Positions 42,045 through 53,454 of a DNA stretch of 64,000 nt are shown in pieces. A model generated the notes under the pieces. That model saw only the letters and a list, made by a program, of their open reading frames with translations. It did no database searches and was not told the DNA's origin. The DNA lies in NCBI GenBank assembly GCA_020796225.1, contig CM036758.1, positions 32,395,647 to 32,459,646 on the forward strand, given 5' to 3'. Within the stretch, counting starts at the first letter, position 1. Every line of letters starts with the position of its first letter. Made by a program: the position numbers and the translations under genes. This DNA comes from Arion vulgaris (lineage: Eukaryota > Mollusca > Gastropoda > Stylommatophora > Arionidae).

Positions 42045-42840
42045 GGAATGTAGGACAATGCATATTTGCATCAGGAATGCAAGTACGTTGGGCCTCCATT
42101 AGGGCCTTACAGCATGTAGGATAAGCACATCCAAATTTTTACCAAAGTGTCACTCGATAGACAAGGACAAACTATCATCTTCCGACTCAGGATAAGATAT
42201 AACAGACTGAACAAACACCTACACAGGATACGATTGTCCCCATCCCTCGGTGTCTCTGTGGCACTGCTGATCAAGCCACAGAACATGCCCCACAAGACTC
42301 TACACTGTAGTCCTCCCTAGAGAGGGATGTTGGCCCTACAACTCAACACTACATTCAAAACTACATGACACCAGAGATGAGCTCCAGACAACAGTCAACT
42401 TCATCATAAGAACACATCTAACGGTATAATCATCAAAATAGCGATCATAAAGACGAAGAAGACCAGAGTGTATGCATATGTGCGCCTTAAACGGGAGTAT
42501 GTTGCATCCCCGTTAGGCCTCTTCTGCATGTAGGATAGGCATATTCAAATTTCTGCCAAAGTTTATGTATATTTAAGCCAGGGATGTGAGTACGTTGCCC
42601 CTACGACACATAGGACTGGCATATCTGAAATTCGGCTAAAGCGTATGCATATTTGTGCCGGGAATGCAAGTACATTGCCTCCCAACCCTGTTAGGCCCTA
42701 CGGCATGTAGAACAGGCACATCTGAATTTTTGTTAACATGTATGCATATTTGCACCTGGAACATTGCATCCTCATTAGACCCCTACGGCATGTAGGACAG
42801 GCACATCTGAATGTTGACCAAAGTGTGTGCATACTATCCA
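42045..42840 (+). repeat. About 100-bp minisatellite, interrupted by element Y
   Basis: Units contain ATGCATATTTGCAxC, GGAATGCAAGTACGTTG, CGTTAGGCCCTACGGCATGT and AGGACAGGCACATCTGAATT. One unit lies at 42058-42147 and about four at 42467-42840, with element Y between. Divergence among units is high. Confidence 0.82.
42148..42466 (+). mobile_element. Retroelement Y fragment inserted in the minisatellite
   Basis: IIFRLRIRYNRLNKHLHRIR, then the Cys/His tail and TRDELQTTVNFIIRTHL, ending in AAGACGAAGAAGA. Flanked by CCAAAGTGT (left) and CCAGAGTGT (right), a likely target duplication. It keeps the empty site of the core-SINE found in the other Y copy. Confidence 0.82.
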
Positions 42841-43165
42841 ATAGGACACGCATTTATACAGAGGGTTAACTGTAAGATTTTACAGAACAGAAAAAACCCC
42901 ACTTTAAAGTAGCACATTTGGAGTTATACTGTAACATGGTATCAGATCTGATTGGTCATAGGAGGCTGTCAGTGCTGACTCAATGTCAGTCAACATGTTT
43001 CCTCAACATATCTAAAGTCTAGCTTTATTTAGCATGTGATCTGTCTAGTTTTATCAACACCATGTAACCTGTGTAGCATCATTAGCGGATGTTGTGTCTA
43101 GCAGCATGATATATCATGGCTAGAATTATTAACTGATTCACTACAGAGGGTTTTTGTTTTACCTC
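42841..43165. other. No gene seen
   Basis: A+T-rich; single words such as TAGCATG and TTTTATTAGC foreshadow the minisatellite that follows. Nothing else supported. Confidence 0.4.
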
Positions 43166-43735
43166 TGGCTGGAATTATTTTTTTAGCATGTGACTTCCCT
43201 AGTTTTATTAGCATATATTGTGTCTAGCATCATCATCATCATCATCATGTGAGCTGCTTAGTTTTATTAGCATATATTGTGTCTAGCATCATCATCATCA
43301 TCATGTGAGCTGCTTAGTTTTATTAGCATATATTGTGTCTAGCATCATCATCATCATGTGAGCTGTTTAGTTTTATTAGCATATATTGTATCTAGCATCA
43401 TCATCATCATGTGAGCTGCTTAGTTTTATTAGCATATATTGTGTCTAGCATCATCATGATGTGAGCTGCTTAGTTTTATTAGCATATATTGTGTCTAGCA
43501 TCATCATGATGTGAGCTGCTTAGTTTTATTAGCATATATTGTGTCTAGCATCATCATCATGTGAGCTGCTTAGTTTTATTAGCATATATTGTGTCTAACA
43601 TCGTCATCATCATCATGTGAGCTGCCTCGTTTTATTAGCATATATTGTGTCTAGCATCAGTATCATCATGTGAGCTGCTTAGTTTTATTAGCACATGTCA
43701 TATCTAGCAACTTAATATATTGTGACTAGCATTAT
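43165..43735 (+). repeat. About 52-bp minisatellite with internal (CAT)n
   Basis: Unit: TGAGCTGCTTAGTTTTATTA, GCATATATTGTGTCTAG, then (CAT)n. About ten units. The CAT count falls 7, 6, 5, 5, 3, 3, then 4 along the array. Confidence 0.95.
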
Positions 43736-43869
43736 TAATTTAGTCTTGCAAACATTCCACGTTTTAAAAAAAAAAGAAGTATTTACATTCACAATTGGAT
43801 CATACTTCATAAACATATCTTCGTATGTCATTCATTTGGATATAGATATATCTTGTGTGTATCATTTTG

Positions 43870-44050
43870 CTTTCCTTAGACAAGCATTGTTTTGGAACCC
43901 AGAGGAAAGAGGAGTAGAGGAAGGCCTAGAGATACCTGGAGAAGAAAGCTGGAGGCTGACATTAAAAGGATAGGCAAGATGTGGAAGGAATGGCAAGAGG
44001 GTGTGTTCTATTCAGCAAGAATTTGTTGAAGACCTATGCTCTGTTGGGAT
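43870..44050 (+). mobile_element. LINE-C/B chimeric fragment
   Basis: RQALFWNPEERGVEEGLEIP then GEESWRLTLKG and a Trp-rich end, the same tail as 40284-40350 reversed. Confidence 0.65.
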
Positions 44051-44284
44051 TTGAAAGGTGGATAAGAAGAAGAGTGTGATTTGCGAAGAATGGAACAATT
44101 GTCTCCACTTGCATGTTGTGAAAGGCGACTAAGAGTGGTTACAAGTAAGGCAGGAGACACCACATAATAAGAGGAGAAAAAAAACACCAACCAAGAAAAA
44201 ACATGCTTATGAAGATTCAGATACCAAAGCATAGCACAAAATTGAACTGAGTGCATTTTTTGTCTCTATGTGTCCGTGGACACG

Positions 44285-44540
44285 ATATTACCTCTGGAGT
44301 CAGAGTCTTCTTACGCTCCATACCAACCACTTGTTAAACCACTCTGTGTGATCTGAGCCTAATAACGACTATACAATATCCCAGTTATATGCCTACAAGT
44401 AGGCCAGCAAATCTGATTTCTGTGACGCTTTTTATTTACTAGGGTAGCTTCCTAGGTCCCTACCTCAGTCCTTCTTCGACATGCCTTGTAGGTTGCAGTG
44501 TTACTATTCGTTGCTTCTCCTGCGAACCCCGGTAACACAC
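44285..44540 (-). mobile_element. Core-SINE copy
   Basis: Minus-strand copy: CTTCTTACGCTCCATACC ... TAGGCCAGCAAATCTGATTT ... TTCGACATGCCTTGTAGGTT and a head that reads TGTGTGTTACCGGGGTTCGC on the minus strand. Confidence 0.85.
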
Positions 44541-44720
44541 AGCATGAAGTCAGAGTTAATCTCGCATGAAGTCAGAGTTAATCTCGCTTGAAGTCAGAGT
44601 TAATCTCGCTTGAAGGACGAGGGTACGCATATGATAAGGGAAGCAAGACTTCAGGTAAAAATCAGTCAGAGGTGCCATATTAGGCGGCATGAATTTATCA
44701 CATGTGGAAAAAATTAAATG
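44540..44720 (+). mobile_element. SINE C copy with a short tandem repeat in its head
   Basis: GAAGTCAGAGTTAATCTCGC occurs three times in a row at 44545-44610, then GAAGGACGAGGGTACGC and AAAAATCAGTCAGAGGTGCC. The repeated head is a second case in this window of tandem growth inside a SINE. Confidence 0.65.
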
Positions 44721-44869
44721 TGGCACAAAATGAGCAGATCTTTGTGTATTGTAAAAATAGAAGCAGATATATTTTTTGTATATCATTTTGTATATGATGA
44801 TTTTCATATCATCATTTTTGATAATAGCATATTTGTATATATGGCCTTTTTAGTCTTTACGGACGGTCA

Positions 44870-45180
44870 ATTTACGGACGGTGTTTTACTGTGGCAACTT
44901 CTGAGTCTGCGCTAGTCTCTCTTGCATTTCAGCTCATCCCTATGTCTCTTTTCAAAAAATTCTGCACCTTTGCATAATGTTGTTTTCCACATAGCTCGGT
45001 CATCAGCTAGTTTTTCCCATTTGTTGGGACAGATAGAAAAGTTCTTCATTGAGGTCTTGCAGACGTCCTTATATATGAGTAGCGGTCTGCCTTGATGACT
45101 CTTCCCTTCCGAAAGTTTACAGAACAACACCTGTTAGGGTATGCGGCTATTGTCCATTCTTCTCACATACCCTAGCCATC
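44870..45180 (-). mobile_element. LINE C-terminal fragment
   Basis: Minus strand GKSHQGRPLLIYKDVCKTSM, then WEKLADDRAMWKTTLCKG and a Glu/Lys-rich end: the typical final 70 residues of LINE endonuclease/RT proteins (GRP-xx-RYKDVCK ... WExLAxDRxxWR). Confidence 0.78.
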
Positions 45181-45189
45181 TTAGTCTTC

Positions 45190-45500
45190 TCAATTATGAG
45201 TTAGATGAGAGCTATCATCATAGCACTCCAGACGTATCCATAGATGCTCTGATCCCCGCTTTAACAAATCTATCAGCGATCCAACAAGCCAGTTTTGGTA
45301 TGTCGTTTTTTTCAGGCTGTACCACTATCAACACCCATCTCTCCTAATCTAGTCAATGACTGGGATTCACAACCCTGAAACTCCTCTGTACTAAAAGACT
45401 CTCAATGCGTTAAGAATGTCATTTTGGTCCATTGCAGCTCTCTCTGATATCGTAGCTGTGCCAATCAATCTATCAGCTGTGTATCTTTGTGCATTGTAGA
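45190..45500 (-). mobile_element. RNase H LINE tail
   Basis: TCATAGCACTCCAGACGTAT, TTCAGGCTGTACCACTATCA, CATTTTGGTCCATTGCAGCT. Also acts as the unbroken reference for 34310-34850. Confidence 0.72.
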
Positions 45501-45589
45501 AATTGAAACAGATATATCTTTTGTATATCATCAGTTTGTTTGATAATAGCATATTTATATAATATTACATTAACTTGGTATAGTTAACG

Positions 45590-45845
45590 ATGTACTCTTC
45601 GCGACTGTCTGTTGGATGATGATACTAAAATCGATGTTGAATCGATCACACGATTTAGGCAGTTTGGAGTTACCCGTTGTAAAAGTTGAACTGGATGCCT
45701 GAGAGGCAGAGTGAGAGTTATGTTTAATCAGCGGGCCACTGGAACCATCAGTATGCATACTCTTCACTATCTGTTGGAGGAGACTGAGCACCTATGGATC
45801 TGCCCGGAGTGCAATGACGTCAGTTTAGTAACCAGTAACCAAAGT
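45590..45845 (+). mobile_element. RNase H LINE tail (second subfamily)
   Basis: TCGATCACACGATTTAGGCA, CTGGATGCCTGAGAGGCAGA, and the Cys-rich end CTATGGATCTGCCCGGAGTG, as in 46800-47000. Confidence 0.75.
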
Positions 45846-45864
45846 TAACGATGTAGTTAGGTAA

Positions 45865-46355
45865 ACCAGATTATTGGACAAATGTCACCAATACTGAAAA
45901 ACAAGCTTTTAATGATGTACAACAAGAGAGCAATGTACAACACAGTTTTCTTACCAATTCTGTGCTATCAGTGTCAGACCTGGACACTGACAACAAATGA
46001 GAAAAAAGAATCCAAATGACAGAGATGAAGTGTTTACAACAAATTCAAAATGTTACAAGACGAGATAAGATCAGAAAAGAAGAAATATGAGATCCGTGCT
46101 GGTACTACTATATATAAAGAAACAACAGGTTAAATGGTTCAGACACATATCAAGGTTACCACAAGACAGTCTCTCACAGAGAGCACTAGCACTCAGATAC
46201 AACGGCAACAGACACAGAGGACAACTACGTAAACGATGGATCAACAGAATATCCGGGACACTAAATTTCACCTTGTACAAAGCTCATAAGGAGGTTCGCT
46301 CCAGGTGTCTCTTTATTCAACCTGACATCGAAAGGCAAAACAGGAGTAGAGAATA
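45865..46355 (+). mobile_element. LINE-D C-terminal fragment
   Basis: Ends in an 89-codon frame: KKQQVKWFRHISRLPQDSLS, QRALALRYNGNRHRGQLRKR, WINRISG; upstream broken CYQCQTWTL region. The same family as 61585-62105 and 63880-64000. Confidence 0.78.
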
Positions 46356-46360
46356 GATAG

Positions 46361-46391
<31 letters not shown>

Positions 46392-46420
46392 TACAGATAG
46401 ATAAATAGAAGTAGATACAT
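46353..46420 (+). repeat. (GATA)n microsatellite
   Basis: Imperfect GATA/AGAT run directly at the 3' end of the LINE-D fragment, possibly grown from its tail. Confidence 0.9.
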
Positions 46421-46429
46421 GTTGTGTAT

Positions 46430-46640
46430 ATTATCAATGTGTATGGGAATATTTGCACTGTGTATCAATACATTCACTGGGTATATCTGTATATCATCAG
46501 ATTGCTTGGGGTTTTTATATGTATCATTAAACAGACTGGATGTATCTTTGTATATCATCAGGTTGTATGGGGATATTATCGTTGGATATCATTAAACAGA
46601 CTGGATGTATCTTTGTGTATCGTCAGTTTGTGTGATAGTA
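46430..46640 (+). repeat. Short tandem repeat with TATATCATCAG motif
   Basis: CATTAAACAGACTGGATGTA occurs twice (period about 68 bp) with related shorter units before; similar words lie at 44735-44820 and 45480-45550. Confidence 0.8.
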
Positions 46641-47110
46641 TCGTTGTCTATTAAAGTTTCTAACCTCCAGAGACTTACGTGGATCTACTGTCCTGGGCAT
46701 GCGGGTGTTTGTGGCAATGAGAGAGCAGACAGGATTGCATCAACAGCCTTGATTGTTGGGGAGTTAAAGATGGATAAGGGGGATGTTCTGCGGTCTCTTT
46801 GCAATCACCTGTTGCATGAAGACACTAAAATAGATGTTAAATCGATCCACCAATTTAAGCAGTTTGGAGTTACCCGTTGTACAAGTAGAACTGGATGCCT
46901 GAGGGAGGAGTGTGTTTAACCAGCGAGCTACATGAACCATCAGTATGCATACTCTTTGGCATCTGTTGGGGGAGACTGACACCTATAGGTCTGCCTGGAG
47001 TTCGTTGGTCTCTTGGCGATTGCTTGTTGGGTGAGGGCACTCAAATTTTTAAAATCTATCCAGCGATTTAAAAAGTTGTACATGCAGAATTGGATGCCAG
47101 AGTGGCTTAG
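46640..47110 (+). mobile_element. RNase H LINE fragment (second subfamily), best copy
   Basis: VSNLQRLTWIYCPGHAGVCG, NERADRIASTALIVGELKMD, DTKIDVKSIHQFKQFGVTRC, TSRTGCLREECV (46605-46919), then a broken end. 47000-47110 repeats part of the tail. Reference for several fragments in this window. Confidence 0.85.
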
Positions 47111-47154
47111 CAAGAAGTTACGGTATGGAATATCTTCATTGCACTCTGATCCCA

Positions 47155-47440
47155 AGTGTCAACACCCTGTTGCAGAAGGTCTAAGTTAGATTGAACGGTC
47201 ACGTTGCTCGGATGCGTGATAAACGCATCCAAAAACGGATGATGCTTGACGGGGACAGACGATCGTTTGGTGAACAGAAAAAACCGCTCTAAAATGCTTC
47301 GATATAGCCACCACATGCTGGGAATCCCTTCTGCAAGATCGCCAAATGTGACACTGTAGCAACACAAGAGGAACTCACATAGCTGAGAATCGTTGGGGCG
47401 CAGAGAAAGCGAGCTGCGCAACAAAAAAAGACAGAACACG
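47155..47440 (+). mobile_element. LINE C-terminal fragment
   Basis: Plus-strand broken frame with NGHVARMRDKRIQKRMMLDG, similar to the GHVxRMxDxRIPKQ block of endonuclease-type LINEs. The longer minus-strand frame here is not supported. Confidence 0.5.
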
Positions 47441-47799
47441 TAACACCCACATGTCTAACCTTGATCATTTATACTCCATCTGTAGGAGGAAATTGTGTTC
47501 GAGGATTGTACTTTACAGTCACCTCCACACACTCTGGAGAGGTGCAGCAGCACATCTGAGGCTGTTGTCATCGGCTATTATTATACCAACATTACAATTT
47601 CCATCCACATCTCACTCGATAGAAGCTGCACAGAACACTTTCCTTCTATAATAAATACGGAGACCTCCTTCGGCGATCTCTTCTAGTCATGTGCTTAAAA
47701 TCTTTTAAAAAGAGGCTTAGGGGTGAGCTGAAAAGTAAGAGAGACAAACGCAAACTTAGTTGGTACAGTAAGTCACTTGCTATTTGACCGTCTGTAAAG

Positions 47800-48000
47800 A
47801 CGAAAAATTCCGCAGGGAAAGAAGAGTAGGAAATGTCTAGAAATAGGTGGAGACTGATATTAAAAGGATAGGCAAGACGTGGATGGAATGGCAAGAGAGA
47901 GAGGAAAGGCTGGAAGAAGTTTGTTGAAGACCCAACAATCGATGTTTTCGATGCAAGCCTGTATGCTCTCTCGTTGCCGCGAACAACCCGTGTGGTGCGT
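47800..48000 (+). mobile_element. LINE-C and RNase H LINE scraps
   Basis: 47815-47940 matches 43905-44030 (GGAAATGTCTAGAAATA type, then GGATAGGCAAGACGTGGATG). 47940-48000 is a reverse RNase H scrap (CGTTGCCGCGAACAACCCGT). 47440-47690 before it is unassigned. Confidence 0.6.
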
Positions 48001-48004
48001 GGGC

Positions 48005-48240
48005 TCGCAAGGGAAGCAAAGAATAGTACTACAAGGCACGCCGTAAGAGGCGACTGATGTAACACCTATGGAAGCTACCCTAGTAAATAAAAAAAGCATC
48101 GTAGAAATCGGATGTGCATGTCTACTTGTAGGCGCATAACAGGCGCCACTTACAATCGCGCTTAGGCTCAGATCACATACAAATCACACAGAGTGGTTAA
48201 CAAGTGGTCGATATGGAGCGTCCGAAGAAGTTGCAGCGAA
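48005..48240 (+). mobile_element. Core-SINE copy
   Basis: CTACAAGGCACGCCGTAAGA, then GAAGCTACCCTAGTAAAT, AGAAATCGGATGTGCATG, CACACAGAGTGGTTAACAAG and the end GAGCGTCCGAAGAAG. Confidence 0.85.
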
Positions 48241-48444
48241 CACTAGGATGCACAGACCCATCTATATAAACAACGTCATCATACTTGCACTGTCTTCTAT
48301 CAGCTGCTTAATTGCGAGTTTAGGCTTCATGTTACGGAGTAGAATGGAGCATACATGACAACTACTTCTAGCATGATTGTGGATTCTGTTCTCCAACACC
48401 TCTCTGAGTCTCACTATACTGAGAATATTATAGCACCCAACTTC

Positions 48445-48630
48445 CCCGACTCAAGCAGGCAGAAGTATAGACAGAGCCGATGTTATCAATGATGTACGCT
48501 CTCATTTATGTGACATTGGCGAGTCTCACTCTCAGACAATGGAGCGAGAGTTAGGAGTTAAGTGGCGGAGGGCAGAGCACGCATGGGAATGCCAAATGTG
48601 CCATGACGTCGATCGAATAACATAACATAG
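48445..48630 (+). mobile_element. RNase H LINE 3' end
   Basis: AAGCAGGCAGAAGTATAGAC, GCTCTCATTTATGTGACATT, and the end CATGACGTCGATCGAATAAC, as in 23440-23690. Confidence 0.75.
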
Positions 48631-49375
48631 TGTCCAGCTTTTAGTCGATGTTTCGGAAGGTCCATAACGGCAGATTGCGTTATGACTGGATATAGGCTAT
48701 CGAGTCTCTGTGATGTTACTTGGACAACAGCCAACTCTAAACTCACACGGCCAGCGGACTCGTTCTAGAAAATAATACCACAACCGTCGCGTGACCTCGC
48801 ATTCCAGTATTGTTGTATACAGACGAATTCATTTTAAAATCAACACAACATGCTAAATCAAGGTTATTTTATGCAACAAGTTCAGTTTAACAATAAGGAA
48901 TATCAGTAAAGGTGGATAGATAACGTAGTTGAATTCTGCCAGGGGACTAAGAAAACCATCACACAAGTCACCAGAGAAGCGCAAGACAAACATATAAAAC
49001 CACGACACTGGGTTAACAACCCGGTAACAGTGTGCTGACAAAAGAAGAATTATTATGAATATTTTTCATCAATAAATAACCATAGACTCAGAATTTAGTA
49101 AAATTGCAAAAAAGCTTGCAGTTCTACCAAACAAATAGAAAATCCATCCCCCAACTCAAACTAGAGTTTCCCGGTCAATTATGCAGCCCAATATTAGAGT
49201 TGGCTTTGCTTGGACCTACTTCCAGGACAATCGGATTTGGGTCGCAATGAAAGAACCTAGGAGAACAACAATATCCGTCTGGAAGTTTCTGATAGATATA
49301 GCGTAACAGTTTCTTAACGGCTCGTTCGATGAAAACAATCGATTTAAATCGTTGCAGCGATATAAAGAGTTCAGT
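48631..49375. other. No gene seen
   Basis: No protein-like frame or known repeat is apparent. 49380-49465 is a LINE-C scrap (GTTACAGAAGAGTCATCCGT, AACAAATAGATCTATCCAGA). Confidence 0.4.
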
Positions 49376-49469
49376 TGGAATAAGTGTTACAGAAGAGTCA
49401 TCCGTATATCATGGACAGAGATGAGAACAAATAGATCTATCCAGATATAACTCAAAATCAAAGAAAACT

Positions 49470-49680
49470 TGCTTTTTTTTCTTGGCATATCCTTTACAGA
49501 ACGTCATCAACCACAGTAAATAAGACGTCGATTTTCTAGGCACCACTTATACGTTCAGTGGTTTGTCACTGCTTTCGGAATGGTGAGATCTATTTTTACC
49601 GTTTGTAAAAGTCAACGCCGAACATATTTGCTTCCAAATTGCTGGCCGAGTAGTTTGAACCAGGTACGCTTGGGTTGTGT
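49470..49680 (-). mobile_element. SINE B copy
   Basis: Plus-strand blocks TTGGCATATCCTTTACAG, CGATTTTCTAGGCACCACTT, CAGTGGTTTGTCACTGCTTT; the head end (TTTGAACCAGGTACGC) abuts the 3' end of an RNase H LINE. Confidence 0.8.
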
Positions 49681-49684
49681 TATG

Positions 49685-51565
49685 TTATGTTATGCGATCG
49701 ACGTCATGGCACATTGGGCATTCCCATTCGTGCTCTGTCCTCCGTTGCAGCAGCCATCCCAAAGTCCATTTGCTCACAGTACCCATGAGAAGTTGATTAC
49801 TATATCTTCTCTCTCTACCACGAAGACGACACTGTCTGGCATGTCCAAACTTAACGCCTAATTCTCGAACTCGTTCCAGTGTCTGAGACCCGCCCATGTC
49901 ACATAATTGAGAGCGTACCGCATTGATGATATCGGCTCTGTCCATGCTTCTGCCCACGTGAGTCGGGGCACTGTTTGCAAGAGAGTCAGCACGCTCGTTA
50001 CCCAGCACTCCAGCATGTCCAGGCGTGTACAGCCAAGTCATTTTCTTGAGATGTGATCTCCGAATGATGTCCACCCATTCCACACGCATACTTCCAGATT
50101 CAATCAGTTGAAGTATATTCACCGAGTCTGATATGATGATCGTATGGGTAACCTGTTGCTCAGCCACCAATGACAGAGCCCTGGAGGCAGCGGTGATCTC
50201 CATAGTCATGCTCGATGTCGTTGTCTCAAAAGCCCCGCAGTCCTCATGAAGTGTGCGACCGTTTCGTTGTGCTGAGTAAGCCCACGATGATCTGGTGCCA
50301 CGCTTGACAGAGCCATCGGTGTAGATAATGATATCACCTGGGTGGGAGTGCTGATCCACGAGTGCAAGAATTTCCGCATTGACGACGCCCGGGGCCCATT
50401 CTCTACAGCGGCGTCCAAGTGTGCTGATAACCCTGGCGTAAGCAGTCATATCCTCTGATATAGGCATCCATTCGTCACCATGCCTCAGCTCATCTAGAGT
50501 ACAGACCTGTTTAATAACATCCTCTGCCTCGGCCATCCAGGATCGACCTCTCTTCAGTCGCCTTCCCTTGTTCTCATTTATGGATTTGTGCAGAGGATGA
50601 TTTGTGTCCGCAGAAACTCTCAGATACGCTTTTACCTGTGCGACTTTGTGTCTCATGGCTATCGTTGGCAATCCAAGGACATAGCGCATTGCCTCACAAG
50701 AAGTGTCACGTGTGCAACCGAGTATAAGCCTCATCGCTTCATTTTGGATCCTTTCTAACTTATCCAACGATGTTCTGCTTACTGTTAGAAGACCAAGGCC
50801 ATAGTCCACCACGCTCAGCACTAGTCCTTGATAAAGAAAGAGTAGCAGGCGTTGCTCAATATCCGCCCCGCCATAACTTTGAGAGAGGTTAGCCCTTTTC
50901 TTGCCTTTATGATTACGTTCTCAACATGGCTCTTAAATGACAGGCTTCTGTCAACTGTTATTCCAAGATACTTTAGTGTTTCGCTTCTGTCAATGTCTTT
51001 GTTACACATGCTGACAACCGGGGTAGGTGTATTTACTATGTGAGTGTTAAGAGAGAACCATGTCAGAGAGGCCTTTGCTGGGTTCACATTCGCTTCGAAT
51101 TCGTTGCACCGGTCACCAATCCTATTCAGCTCACACTGTAATGCAAATGCAATCTCATTTCTGTCCTTGCCCATGCGATACACCAGAATATCATCGGCGT
51201 ACGACATTGTTCTGCCAACTCCGACCCTTTGTGTGCTGGTTACCCCGACGGTGTATACATTGAAAAGGACTGGCGAGTGGTGATCCCTGGGGAAGGCTCA
51301 TTAGGACCTGTTGTGGTTGTGATGCCCATGAACCGCAACGCATTGATAACGTGCGCTCAAAAGGTGCAGCAGCAATCCACTTGACCAAGCGTGTTTCTAC
51401 CTGCATATCCATCAATAACTGCATAAGTAAGGTGTAAGAGACATTGTTATATGCGTCCTGCAAATCAATGGCGGCTGCTGCCGTTTCCATCCCCATCTGA
51501 AACCCCTCATACGCATCATATGCAAAGACCGCTGCATTGCACGCCTGGTTTGTGATCGAGCTCAC
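49685..51565 (-). mobile_element. Best RNase H LINE (I-superfamily-like), 5'-truncated
   Basis: Minus-strand frames: 51191-51565 has RT blocks AAAIDLQDAYNNV and LPQGSPL; a one-base shift near 51280 then gives VYTVGVTSTQ and the catalytic MSYADDILVY (50821-51207); 49685-50821 is a 378-codon frame with the RT thumb (ERIQNEAMRLILGCT), an RNase H domain (IIYTDGS, TMEI, IISDSV, YTPGHAGVLGNERADSLA) and a C-terminal Cys/His tail (WECPMCHDVDRIT). RNase H acidic residues are all present. The 3' end carries a short ATAAC repeat. Non-LTR elements of this type copy themselves by target-primed reverse transcription. The 5' part, endonuclease and gag are missing. Confidence 0.9.
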
Positions 51566-51599
51566 TACCGCTTAGGCTATAGAAAATAATACGAAAAAT

Positions 51600-52090
51600 T
51601 AGGTATTTTGAACATATCGGCATCCGCTTGGGGCGACTGAAAATGTCCACCCCAGCCGGTAAGACACACGATGATGATGAAATGCATTCTGAACTGTTAG
51701 GGCTGTGCAAAGCCTATACACGTTCTTTTTTTTAAGTAATTGACAATTTGATTCACTTCCGGTGTAGATATATAATTATATAATATATAGAATACTGAAA
51801 TCAACAAAAATTCTCATATTCCCCCTCATATTTGCAAGAATACGAACTTCGAGTTGTACAGCAAGTAGGTATTTTGTACCACCAGAAGTAAGTTAACTGA
51901 AACACTGACACTGAATTATTCATAGTATGATTAAACTACTCTACAACTCCAGTTAACCGTACGTGGTGACTCGGACGCCCCGGGACAGTGCTACTCATTT
52001 ATTGATTTAAACTAAACTTAATTAACTCAATAACTTACTGTAGTAAGTTAGTTGCCCAGGTCACGTGGTTAGTGTTTGTAGTATTACAAA
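51600..52090. other. No gene seen
   Basis: A+T-rich between two retroelements; 51770-51800 is a short A/T palindromic run. Nothing further supported. Confidence 0.4.
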
Positions 52091-52099
52091 TAACAGACA

Positions 52100-53065
52100 C
52101 TTTTGGAATAGAAACAGAAGTGCGACAGGTATGCCTTCTATCACATTGACATTTGTTGTTCTTACGACAATAGACTGGATTATTATGAGAGAGTGACAGG
52201 TAGTAAGCTACCACCAGAAATGGAACCCAATGGATTCTGTGACAGAGCAACTAGATCTGGACTTCACTGATGATAATATCATTGATATAAATATAACCCT
52301 TCTGTCCCATACATACAATGAGACGCAGGATAAGCTAAACACACTACACACTTGTTCAAAGGTTCCAGCAAACTAGGGCTAAACATTCATAAGGGAAAGA
52401 CATAGATAATGAGAATTAACCAAGCAAACGACAATTTGATCTCCCTAGGTGAAATCCCACTTCAGGAGATAGAATAATACACATATTTGGGAAGCAATGT
52501 GGACAAAGAGGGTGGAACAGATAGAGATGTCAAAATAAGAATACAGAAGGCAAGAGGAGCTTTCATTGCACTGGAAACATGGAAGTCGAAAGAAATCAAA
52601 TCTAAAAAAATTCTGATATAAGGTTAAAGCAGTTCTGCTGTATGGGTCAGAAACATGGAGAACTACTAAAATAATAACGTATAAATTGCAAACATTTATC
52701 AACTGTTGTCTGCGCAGAATAGAGGGACTGAGATGGTATGATAGGGTCACAAGTGAGGAACTTATGGAGAGAACAAGACAGATTCCAGTGAACCAAGAGG
52801 GTTAAAAAAAGCGCTGGATATGACACACTTTGCGTAAACCTGATTGGAATATAACAAGAAGGGTCCTTTCCTGGAACCCACAGGGACAGCGAAAGAAGGG
52901 AGGCCGAGAAATACATAGAGATGAGATTTGGAGGCAGAGATTAAGAATATAAAGAAGAGCTGGAGGGAGATGCAGAAGATAGCTAGAGATAGGAAGACTT
53001 GGCATGAGTTGGTTGAGGGCTTATGCCTTAATCCAGGTTAAAAAGGCAGAGAGAGAGAGTATTGC
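52100..53065 (+). mobile_element. LINE-B copy, heavily decayed
   Basis: Aligns along its length with 31270-32160: GACAATAGACTGGATTATTA, GGGCTAAACATTCATAAGGG, GGTGGAACAGATAGAGATGT, CTGTATGGGTCAGAAACATG, GAGGCCGAGAAATACATAGA. Many small indels destroy the frame. Confidence 0.83.
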
Positions 53066-53154
53066 AAATAATAATTGCTAGTTGGATTATTTGAGTAAGT
53101 TCTGACCTTTGAAAATATAGATTTCAAGTAGTAGTAGCATGTCTCTTTGTGGAA

Positions 53155-53425
53155 CTTCGCATTCATCACACTGACACTGCTGGCACAGCCCGCCTAAAAA
53201 GCTCCCTCAACTCTCTGTCACTTGCAAGTTCTCTGGCCTCTTCTAGAGTCATGTTCAAGATTTCTTTGATGCCCTGCTGCCGTCTTTGTCGTACCCTGCC
53301 TAGTGTTCCAGGAACCATGCCTTCTATAACCTTTCTCTCCAGACCGCTGTGGCGTTTAATGTGGCCAAAATATTTCATCTTCCGGAACATGTTATTTATG
53401 AGCCAATGCTCCTTAGATGAGAATA
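53155..53425 (-). mobile_element. LINE C-terminal fragment
   Basis: Minus-strand frame: NNMFRKMKYFGHIKRHSGLE, RKVIEGMVPGTLGRVRQRRQ, MTLEEARELASDRELREL. An intact-looking last 95 residues of a LINE protein. Confidence 0.78.
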
Positions 53426-53454
53426 ATAGATATATACTAAAATGATATGCTCTC

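Noticed and set aside
46261..46558. Ile/Tyr-rich minus-strand frames (SIYLSIYL)
   Set aside because: Translation of the GATA microsatellite.
47107..47439. 110-codon minus-strand frame as a gene
   Set aside because: No recognisable domain, and the plus strand shows a LINE-type GHVARM block over the same bases.
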